Shown here: positions 1-9,100 of the stretch, in pieces
Layout: each line of letters opens with the position of its first letter
How positions within the stretch are numbered: the stretch's first letter is position 1
Assembly (NCBI GenBank): GCA_020426085.1
Contig: JAGQQP010000049.1
Coordinates: forward strand, 1-13,814
Direction of reading: 5' to 3'
Source of the DNA: Planctomycetaceae bacterium
GTDB lineage: Bacteria > Planctomycetota > Planctomycetia > Planctomycetales > Planctomycetaceae
DNA length: 13,814 nucleotides
Program-made: the position numbers and the translations under genes
The notes under the pieces: generated by a model
What the model was told of the DNA's origin: nothing
Database searches by the model: none
Seen by the model: the letters and a program-made list of their open reading frames with translations, nothing else

Positions 1-1233
1 GACATCGAACATGCGGTTCGACAACGCAAAGGCCCCGGCAATGCAAAAGGTGAGAATAATCGGCAACAGATAAGGACGGGGAAACCGTACCAGTTTTGCC
101 AGAAAACCGACGGATGCAATCATCACCGCAAACATGACCAGGTTTGCCAGAAAATAGGTTCCCATGATGGTATGCACGAGTTCGGGATGTTCGCTGAATA
201 ATCGCGGCCCCGGTTGTAATCCATGCAGAACTAATGCACCGAGTAAAATGGCATCGATCACACTGCCGGGAATGCCCATCGCCACGAGTGGAATCAAAGC
301 GCCTCCAACAGTCGCATTATTGGCTGCTTCTGAAGCAATAATTCCCTCCGCAGAACCGGAACCGAATTTCTGCGGAGTTTTGGAACTGTTTTTAGCGGCT
401 GAATAAGCGGCGATCGAACCGATGTTGGCACCAATGCCGGGAAGTATGCCGATAAATGTGCCAATCAGAGAAGACCGCAACATATTCACCCATTGATTTT
501 TCCAGTCTGCGAACGTCAGCCACAACCCCCTGCGTGTTACTGAGACACGCGGAACGTCTTGCTCAATATTCGCAATATCGCGCAGCACCTGATTAATCGC
601 AAACAATCCAATCAATACGGGCAACAACTTGAAACCAGCATTGAGAGGAGTGAACCCGAAGGTGAGTCGCACTTCGCCTGTGGCTGCGGAAATTCCCGGC
701 ATGGCCGCCAAAATCCCCAATGTTCCCGAAAAGAGTGAGCGTGTCAGCGATGCGCCATCAATGGTCGCGATCAACACCAGGGCCATCAATACCAGCGAGA
801 AATATTCGAAAGGCCCCAACCGTGTTGACCAGCGGGCAATCGGAGCAGACAAGGCAACTAAAAACAGACAGGAAATCAAACCACCCACCAGGGAAGCATA
901 AATTCCCAGCCCCAGCGCACGACCGGGCTGCCCCTGTTGCGTCATGGGGTAACCGTCAAGCGTGGTCATAACGGAAGCGGGTGTGCCGGGCATTCGCAGG
1001 AGTGTGCCTGTAATCAGGCCACCGCTGATGGAACCTACATACATGCTCACTAACAATGTCATCGCCAGTTGAGGATCAAGTGTGAACGTCAACGGCAGTG
1101 TGAGTGCGATCAACATGGCACCGGTCAACCCGGGAATTGCCCCCACGAAGATACCCAGCGATGTTCCCACAATAATCAGCGTCAGGCTGAGAGGCGTAAA
1201 TAATTGGACAACTGTAGTTTGAATCGCATCCAT
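1..1233 (-). CDS. tctA: TctA family tripartite tricarboxylate transporter permease (partial, 3' end outside window)
   Basis: This is the large membrane subunit of a tripartite tricarboxylate transporter, which imports citrate-like or other carboxylates using an ion gradient together with a periplasmic binding protein (TctC) and a small membrane subunit (TctB). The 411 visible residues run open to the window edge; the family is usually about 500 residues, so roughly the last 90 are missing. Seen in the sequence: the repeated family signature GAIPGLTGAM (31-40) and GILPGIGAN (262-270), MPGTPASVMTTLDGYP (81-96), EAANNATVGGALIPL (302-316) with GIPGS (320-324), GLQPGPRLF (338-346), and many hydrophobic helices. 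The start is the ATG at 1231-1233; an in-frame stop lies at 1267-1269 with no other ATG between, and there is no clear Shine-Dalgarno site. No tctB or tctC lies upstream within the window, so they would have to be downstream, elsewhere or absent. The substrate cannot be told. Confidence 0.96.
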   Translation of the reverse strand, partial: MDAIQTTVVQLFTPLSLTLIIVGTSLGIFVGAIPGLTGAMLIALTLPLTFTLDPQLAMTLLVSMYVGSISGGLITGTLLRMPGTPASVMTTLDGYPMTQQGQPGRALGLGIYASLVGGLISCLFLVALSAPIARWSTRLGPFEYFSLVLMALVLIATIDGASLTRSLFSGTLGILAAMPGISAATGEVRLTFGFTPLNAGFKLLPVLIGLFAINQVLRDIANIEQDVPRVSVTRRGLWLTFADWKNQWVNMLRSSLIGTFIGILPGIGANIGSIAAYSAAKNSSKTPQKFGSGSAEGIIASEAANNATVGGALIPLVAMGIPGSVIDAILLGALVLHGLQPGPRLFSEHPELVHTIMGTYFLANLVMFAVMIASVGFLAKLVRFPRPYLLPIILTFCIAGAFALSNRMFDV

Positions 1234-1860
1234 ATTTTGTACTGGTGCAGATGACTGCCTGACCCCTTACGCAACGGAGACTCTTAGATTGTGAACATGC
1301 CTGATGTGATTTGAATTTTCTCATCATATCCAGAATATTCAGAGTGATAAAGCCTGGTACTTGAAATTCATTCGTCATAGTTCAGCTATGCCCCGCCCAT
1401 TGGCATATACCAGTCACAAAACTAAACCCTTTGTTATATCAAAAGATGTTCTGATTCTCTGGTGAAATGGAAATCGAGTCCAAAAAACCTTCGTTTTCGC
1501 GGACAGATTGAAATTCACAAATCCTACATTTTAATCTATCCATAAAAATCCCGTGATTGCTGTATGTGAAATCAAAGTAACACTCAGCTGTCAGTGGACA
1601 CGAAAACCGGATTACTCTTGAATATTGTTTCTTGCTCAGAGCGATTTCAGAATGAAACCGCCGTGGAATATTTTGAACTGCACTACCATCCATTCAAACC
1701 CATCCCGCCACGCATCACCTGGCACACTCAACTACTGACCGCGAGGAGTTCCTCACACAACCGGATCATTTACTCGTGATTCAACTTTCCTCTTCAGTGT
1801 TAGAGCAACTCAATCACCCGCGATTTCTGACCGGTGTTTCCCTGTCGGATCGCCTCTGAC
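1234..1860. other. Intergenic region without a convincing gene
   Basis: These 627 bases separate the end of the leucine-rich repeat gene from the start of tctA and should hold the operon's terminator and the tctA promoter. I see no strong hairpin followed by a T-run and no clear -35/-10 pair, so neither is called. The only local symmetry noted is a 5-base arm pair at 1743-1754 (GAGGA-GT-TCCTC), too small for a terminator. Short frames occur on both strands (minus 1439-1693; plus 1594-1779), but neither has a ribosome binding site or a recognisable motif. A plus-strand frame without an ATG is open from 1677 and stops at 1857-1859, one base before the leucine-rich repeat stop codon. It could be a gene remnant or chance. 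Confidence 0.6.
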
Positions 1861-3114
1861 TTAAACATCCGATTCCACTTTACAATTGGGTAATGCACTT
1901 TTGAGCGCACTGATTCCGACTGAGGTGACTTGAGTCTGTCTAAGTCCTAACTGCTTCAGGTTCGACATTTGATAGAGATGAGCTATACCGGCATCTGTAA
2001 TCGGATTAGCTTCGATGATCAGTTCACGAATCTGTGATAATTCAGCAATTTCGGCCAGAGAAGCATCTTGTAAACTGAGCGCGGCAAGATTCACGCGAAT
2101 CAGATCGGGAAGTTGAGCTAACGCTCTGATTCCCGTTCCGACAATCAGATTCGCCGCTGAAATCTGGAGTCGTTTAAGTTTTGAACAGGACGTTAATTTT
2201 TGCCATATCGCATCAGTAAACTGATTTGAATGTAATGCCAGCTCCTGCAAAGTGGTAATTCCGGCAAGATGATTGAATACCGTATTCGTCAGCAAAAATG
2301 AATTTACATATACAGACTCCAAGGCCGGTAACTGCAACAAATTCATTAAGTCTTCATCCCTGGTTGGGCAATTATTGATTCCCACATTAATCAACCTGGG
2401 CATTTTTGAGATCGCGTTTAAAAATTCTTTCGCAGTAGTATCACCATAACTATCCCCAATCGAAATCTCCCGCAAAAGTGGCAGATCACCCAGCAGGGCA
2501 AAGTCAGCCTGCTTTGCAGAAGTTTTTACAAACGACAATCGTCCCAGAGACTTAATTTTCAGAAGGTTTCGGAATGCTGCTCCCGTCAGATCTTCTTTGG
2601 AGATCCCGCTGAGATAAGCCCAGTTTAAACCAATGCACGGTTCTGCAAGTCGAGCAAACTCTGCTAGAAGCTGATCGTTCAAATGTTCGACCTGGACATC
2701 GATCACAATAAATGGGCATTCAGGCAATTTGGGAGAATTGTTATCGTAGAAAAACCAGTTACCTTCACTATCGATTCCGCGGGACCACATCCCGTTTTGC
2801 TTAATCCATTCTGCCAATTGCCGGTTTGCAGCAGCACCATCATTATACAAAATTGTGAGTGCAATTTTTTGCTCCCAGTCAGGAAAGTGCCCTGTCTTTA
2901 GAGCTTCTCTCATTTGACCTGCATTCGTATCAGGAAAAATATCTTTCGCTAATATGACCTGACCAATTTCTGTAGCAGAAGCGTCGAGCCAGCCGGCTTT
3001 CAAACCTTCCACGATCAGATTCGACTGATCGATTTTCAAATCGAAGACATCTTTCAGAATTTTTGCCATTTCAAGTATTGTTATTGACTCTGATGCAACT
3101 GATGCCTGAGACAT
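1861..3114 (-). CDS. Leucine-rich repeat protein with N-terminal helical repeats
   Basis: This 417-residue protein is probably a protein-binding scaffold; no catalytic motif is visible. Residues about 14-90 form two helical repeats containing EGLKAGWLDASATEIGQVI (36-54) and REALKTGHFPDWEQKIAL (69-86). They resemble the helical modules at the C-terminal end of the giant protein encoded just upstream. Residues about 91-140 are a linker rich in Trp and Asn. From about 140 to the end there are roughly nine leucine-rich repeats; the clearest begin near 211, 238, 262, 286, 310, 335, 359 and 383, about 24 residues apart. The last two carry PITDAGIAHL and QVTSVGISAL, ending in LPNCKV, the bacterial TDAG-type pattern abundant in Planctomycetota. 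No signal peptide or membrane segment is seen. I chose the ATG at 3112-3114 because GAGGA lies 8 bases before it; a TTG 15 bases further upstream overlaps that site. The gene follows the giant gene by 29 bases and is probably co-transcribed. Confidence 0.9.
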   Translation of the reverse strand: MSQASVASESITILEMAKILKDVFDLKIDQSNLIVEGLKAGWLDASATEIGQVILAKDIFPDTNAGQMREALKTGHFPDWEQKIALTILYNDGAAANRQLAEWIKQNGMWSRGIDSEGNWFFYDNNSPKLPECPFIVIDVQVEHLNDQLLAEFARLAEPCIGLNWAYLSGISKEDLTGAAFRNLLKIKSLGRLSFVKTSAKQADFALLGDLPLLREISIGDSYGDTTAKEFLNAISKMPRLINVGINNCPTRDEDLMNLLQLPALESVYVNSFLLTNTVFNHLAGITTLQELALHSNQFTDAIWQKLTSCSKLKRLQISAANLIVGTGIRALAQLPDLIRVNLAALSLQDASLAEIAELSQIRELIIEANPITDAGIAHLYQMSNLKQLGLRQTQVTSVGISALKSALPNCKVESDV

Positions 3115-3122
3115 TACTGATT

Positions 3123-3127
3123 TCCTC
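3123..3127 (-). promoter_or_regulatory. Ribosome binding site of the leucine-rich repeat gene
   Basis: GAGGA on the minus strand lies 8 bases upstream of the ATG at 3112-3114. It decides the start: the longer frame would begin with a TTG at 3127-3129 that overlaps this site and adds only five residues. It is the clearest Shine-Dalgarno sequence in the window. Confidence 0.7.
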
Positions 3128-3143
3128 AATTTATTGATTTAAA

Positions 3144-6100
3144 TTATTTTGATACAGGCCACGCAGCAAGTAAGGCACGTACAACATCCCCGGTTGTCAG
3201 ATTCTGATAAGCTGAATTCATTGCTAAAGCCGTGTTTAGCTTAGACCAGTTTCCATCTCTCATCGCGATTGCAAAGTCTTGTCGATTGATATTGGGAAAC
3301 CGCCTTTTCATTTCGCTACCTACAAATGAGGCAGTTACACCATCCTGGTATAGCTGTCTGGCGACTTCCACCGGTGTAGGTTTGGTAAGCCTGACATTGA
3401 CCCTCTGGCTCCACGGACTTTTCTTTTCATCTTTCACTGCCCGTACTCGGACTGCATAAGTACGATCCACAATCAATCCACTGGTATCAATAAATGCAAC
3501 CATTTGAGAACTATCACGATTATTGCCAATGTCGATTGGAGCATCTGCTGTTGAAATGGAATTCCCCTCAAATGACAACTCAACTTCATAGGTGACTGCA
3601 AAGTGCAATTTATCCCAGTGCAGCTCGAAGCGATTTTTTATTAAATCGAAAGTCGCAGAAAGATTATCAGGAATATCTATCAACAACAGTTTTATTAAAT
3701 CACTCCATTCTCCACTCTGGTTCTGTCCCTGAAATGCCTCAACTTGAACCCAATACGTTGTGCCTTTGGTTAGTTTAGAAGCATCAATCAGCAGTGAGTG
3801 TGATACCGGCTGGCCTTCCGCTGGATCAGGGGTCTCTTCCTCCTTCACCAGATTTTGATCTGAATCCAGAATTTGAACTTTATATCCCGTAGCATGTTTT
3901 ACGGGGTTCCAGTTAACCGTGATTCCATCGTCTGCATAAATCGCTTCAACTCCCACAGGCTTTAACACCATATCTCTGGCAGGCCACGCGTGCAGAAGCG
4001 CAAGCACCAGTGCACCAGGAGTCAAGTCCCGATAGGCGGCTTTCAATGCGGTCGCAGCTTCAATTTTACTCCATCCGCCATCACGCATGGATATTCCGAA
4101 AATCTGAGGCTTCAATTGAGGAAAACGACCTGCCAGTTGACGGCCTGCGCTGTCCGGACTTGCCTTTTCAATTTTCAGTTCTCGCGCAAATTCTGTTGGT
4201 GTCAGGCTACGAAGCACGACTTCGGTACCACGACTCCAGGGACTCTGAAACTGGTCGTGAACTGCACGAACATAAACAAAATAAGTGCTGCCCAGTTTCA
4301 GTTTCGCTGCACTTACAGTTGCATTGACTTGAGTATCTTCAGTGCTCAGTTCGAATGGAACATCAACTTTGGGAACTGGAACTTTATTGATTCGTAACTG
4401 AATTTCGAATTCAACCGGGTAAGCAGGTTTCGTCCAGCTCAGTTTGATAGTCTGATGAAGAAAATCATACTCTGCACTTAATACTGCCGGGATAGCGAGT
4501 AAAAAGACCTCAGCCGATTCACTCCAGTTTCCGGCATTTTCAGATCCAATGAGTGCCTGAACCCGAACCGTGTAACTGACTCCTTTTTCAATGCTTGAAT
4601 TATCTACAGAAAGAGTCGTTACAACAGGTTCATTCTCTGCTGGCACTGGAGTCACTTCTGTTTTAACGGCATTATTAGTTGAATCAAGTATCTCTAACTT
4701 ATAGCCGGTGGCATTGGTGACATCATTCCAGGAAACGATAAACTGGTTTTCTTCAAAAGTCACAGTAGGTTTAACAGGAACATTCAGTACCTGTATTTCG
4801 CGTTTTTCACCCCAGGCACTGAAATTGAGATCGTCGATAAACGAGCGTACCCGAACGGCATAACTTTTTCCTTTTTCGAGGGTTGAGATATCAACAGTCA
4901 GCGTCAAAGGAACAGGTTGATCATCAGCGGGTACAGGAGTCTTATCACTCAACAGTGTCGTGAGTTTGTCATCCACGATTTCTAAACGGTAACCTGACGC
5001 TCCAGTCGTTGCCGACCATGAACTGACCAGTTGATCGTTTTCAATTTTGACAGATGAGAATTCCGGTGCTTGAAGCAAATAAATTTCCGTTGATTCGCTG
5101 GGAGGGCCGAATCTCTCCTCACCAAGCTGTGCCAGTACACGCACCGAGTACTGGATTCCTTTTTCCAAATCGGTCACATCAATTTTCAACGCAGCAGTTT
5201 CACTCTGACTCTCAGCAGCAAGCGTCTTAGTATTTGTCGTCACGACGTGACCAGTAGCATCGCATATTTCAACTTTATATCTGGTTACGCCTGAGATCAC
5301 TTTCCACTCAACGCCAAGTTCATTGTCAGAATAATTAACTGCAGGTTTTAATATTGAATCAAGAACCAAGACATCCTGTGACTCACTCCAGGGAGTCGCT
5401 AAATTTTCTTCTGACAGGGCCTGAACATGAACTGCGTAATCTATTCCCCTGGCCAGGCTCGCAACATTGAGCACCAGGGAACATACCGGAGGCTGGTTAT
5501 CTTCCGGAGTCGGAGTCTCGTGAGTGACAACAGATTTTTTGTCGTTATCAAGAACTTCTACCCGATATCGAATCGCGCCCATCGATTCTGACCAGGAAAC
5601 GGAAATCTCGTTATTGGCGAACTCCACTGTTGAAATGACCGGTACATCCAGGACCAGCACATATTCTGAATTACTCCAGGAACTTAATTTATGAAGGCCT
5701 GAACTGGCGCGGACACGAACTTCATATCTTTTCCCCATAGGTACAGTGGACACATCGAGGGACATTGACGTTGCCACTGGTTTACTCTCAGCAGCCACTG
5801 GTGTGTCCTGAGTGGCAATTGAGTGCTTGCCGGAATCGAGGATCTCGACGGTATAACCCGTTGCGCCAGAAACTGCTGACCAATTCAGAGATATTTTCCT
5901 GTCTGTATAATGGCATCCAGAGATGACAGGCGCATCGAACACTAAAACATCATACTGACTGCTCCACTGACCTCCCTGGTCCGGTCCCGTTTTTGCTCTG
6001 ACCTGAACGGAATAAATGGCCCCCTTCTCCAGTCCAGAAACATCGATTGTTAAAGAAGTTGCTGGTGGTTGATCTGCTGTTTGAGTACTTGTTTCCTGCG

Positions 6101-9100
6101 TCAGTACTGAAGCTTTGGTGGAATCGAACAACTGAAGTTCATATTCTCGGGCACCATCCACGCCAGACCAGGTTACGGTTAACTGATTCGCACTGTAACT
6201 GGCTGAAGAGATTTCTGGTATATCGACAACCAGTATGTCTTTTTTCTCACTCCACCGTGTGAGATCATCCTGATTTAACAGTGCTTTGACATGTACAGAG
6301 TAGGTTACTCCTTTGGGAAACGTCGACGCGTCGATCTCTAAAGTGGTTGCCGGCGATTGATGCTCCTGGGGTTCCGGAGTATTTTTATCAGCAACAGAAT
6401 GATCATCCGGATTCAGAACTTCTACCTGATAGCCACTGGCTCCTGCTACTTCAGACCAGGTGAGAGTAATCTTCGAATCGGTATATTGAATCTCAGTGAT
6501 TGAAATCTGGCCTAAGACCATGGTGGATTGTGAAACAGTATTCCAATCACTGGAAATTGCCTGATTGTTTTCTGCGGAAGACATCACCCGCACTTTATAA
6601 TTGCCAGGCGGTACATCTGTTGCAGGAATGATTATTTTCTGCGGATCTGTACCACTTGTTGAAACCGGGCCTACTGCCTCTTCGCGGGCATTGACCAGTT
6701 GAGCACGATAGTTCCCTGCCCCGGAAACCGGACCGGACAGACTGACAGTTACCTTATCGGCTGCATAACTCAGACTGGCAACTTCAGGAGGCGACAGGCG
6801 TGTGATCCCCGTTGTTGAAGAATTCCAGCTGCTGGTAATCGTACTCGAATCTCCAATCGCCTGAACCTGTACTTTATAATTTCCCGGTGCCAGATCCGTT
6901 GCATTCAATGAGAATGATAATTGAGAAGGTTCTGAAACCGATAAAATTTCTCCTACAGATGTTTCAACCGTAATCAGCTGGGCACGATATCCTGTGGCTC
7001 CTGTGATCACCTGCTTGAGTGTGACATGGATTTTCGCATCCGCGTAAGAGAGACTTTCAACAACAGGAGATTCGAGGAATTGAATCGAATTGGAAGGATC
7101 GGAAAATGTGCCAGTGACATGCGAGACATCGCCCGCGGCACAGACCTTGACTGTATAGACGCCTGCTCCTGAGGGTTCCAGACTGCCAGAAGAGGTAACA
7201 TGCTCCGACTTCAACAGTGTTCCGTCTTTCAACCACTCAATCTGATACCCCGAACCAGCTCCGCTTACTGCCTCCCAGGTGGCATGAATCTGCTCCCCGG
7301 TTACTGTTAATACGGGACGAGTAACCTGCCCCAGTTTGATCAGTGAAGCAGTGTCGCTGATACTCTCTCGATAACCACTTGCCGCTGCCCTCACTTGCGC
7401 ATTGAGTGTACCAGCAGAATACGCAACGGGATCAAATGTCGTTGAGCGACGATTGTAAGACAGACGCTGAGAGTCATTACCCGCGCCACTTATGACGACG
7501 TTGAATCCCTGAACATGCGGAACATGGCTCCAGGAGACATGAACTAATTTCGATGTTACATCGTAAGAAAATTGAGTAATCGAAGGTTTGACCAACCCGG
7601 GAGTTGTATGAGAACCGCCGCCTGATCCGCCACCTGAACCGCCACCTGAACCGCCGCCTGATCCACCACCTGATCCACCACCTGATCCACCACCTGATCC
7701 ACCACCCCCGAATAATCCTCCCAGAATCGCCCCTGCTGCAGCACCAGCTGCTGTGGCTGCCGCTGCAGCTGCGCCCGCCGCAGCTTCAGCGGCTCCCGCT
7801 CCCGCTGCGCCCGCTGCTGCTGCGGCCGCGGCTGCTTCGGCTGCGGCTGCCGCTGCCTCGGCTGCCTCGGCGGCTTCGGCTGCAGCTGCGGCGGCTTCTG
7901 CCGCTTCGGCTGCGGCTTCCGCAGCTTCAGCTGCCTCGGTAGCAGTTTCAGCGGCTTCGGCTGCGGCTTCCGCTTCGGCTTCTGCCGCTTCGGCTGCCTC
8001 TGTGGATTCTTCTGCCGTTCGTAATCCACGACATATTAGTTCTGTGCCTAAGGCTACTCCTGCCTGAATCCCTAAAACTTCAGCTGCAAATACGGCGAAC
8101 TTGACTGGGTTATCAAACAGGCTTTTTGCCACCTCTGCTGAACTCTCACCCAGGAATACAATAATCCGCTCGGGAAGATCACGTAGTGTGAATTCTTCTG
8201 ACAGCGATATCGGTGCCATGCGAAGCTCAGGCATTTCCACATAGAGAAATGGTTTTTCAGCAGTCGGGAGCGTCAGATTATAACGCCCTTTCAAGATGAT
8301 CTTGATCTCGTTGGTATCATGATCCAGAGTCATCTCAGGCTTGATCGTAAATTTAGTATTGATCGTCTTTTTTAACAGTTCACTGGCAATCGCTGAACAG
8401 GCACTTCCTTTGATTTTCCTGAAAGTATTGAGCAGTTCTAACCATTTGATCGCTGCTGCGAGATTGAATGGCCAGCTGGTAATACGAAACCCATTGGATT
8501 TATTATAAGCAAAGCCAATTTTACTATCCGTAAATTCTTCAATCGTGCCCTGATACTTAAGTTCGCCACGAACTTCTGCTTCTGTTTGTCCATTATTTGT
8601 GAACTTGCCTATTTTGAGAGATCCGGTCCCAAAATCTTCATTCAAGAGCCGTAAACCAGCATCCAGCCCTAATGACTTCTCGTCCCGATGCAGCTTCAGG
8701 TGAAGTGAGGGGCTCCCTGAAAAATCGGAATCTGTAATTTCAGCAAATGTCCCGTTTGCTGGAATTTTGATTGAATCCAGCATTTTACCAGAGGCTTCAA
8801 TGCCCTGATCACTGACGCTCATTTCAATCGATGACTGGTGACCTGCAATATCGATAGTGCTCTGCAGGTTGAAGTCTGCTTTTCGAGTAATCGTTTTGCC
8901 ACTCGAAGCGGACGACAGATAAATCCCCTTCGGATCAGCGGATTTTTTGTAATAATAAACGCTCCCCGAAAGAAAACTGATCTCAAAATATTCAGCGGGC
9001 CAATCAATGCCTACGCAGGTGGCCAGGAAATTGATCATGCCGAGTGGATGCTCCCGGGAATCCAGCGAGACTTCGGCCAGAACAGGACTCGTGTTGATCA

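Noticed and set aside
1076..1378. Minus-strand 100-codon frame
   Set aside because: Most of it overlaps the well-supported tctA frame, its composition is Cys- and His-rich, and it has no motif.
1439..1693. Minus-strand 84-codon frame in the intergenic region
   Set aside because: No ribosome binding site, no recognisable motif and no operon-like spacing; it overlaps a competing plus-strand frame.
1743..1754. Small inverted repeat as operon terminator
   Set aside because: Arms of only five bases with a two-base loop and no following T-run on either strand.
7611..7709. (GGGS)8 as vector or engineered sequence
   Set aside because: Codons vary between units and the surrounding gene is continuous and natural in composition, so an ordinary minisatellite is the simpler explanation.
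7611..7709. CRISPR-like array
   Set aside because: The units are contiguous 12-base coding repeats without spacers.
7556..8029. Minus-strand Arg/Pro/Gln-rich frame and plus-strand Leu/Arg/Pro-rich frame (7604-7942)
   Set aside because: Both are other-frame readings of the same low-complexity and GGGS repeats.
7753..8067. Plus-strand frame giving an Ala/Ser-rich protein
   Set aside because: It is antisense to the Ala/Glu-rich segment. GC-rich GAAGCN repeats read as Ala/Ser codons on the other strand, and there is no ribosome binding site or independent domain.
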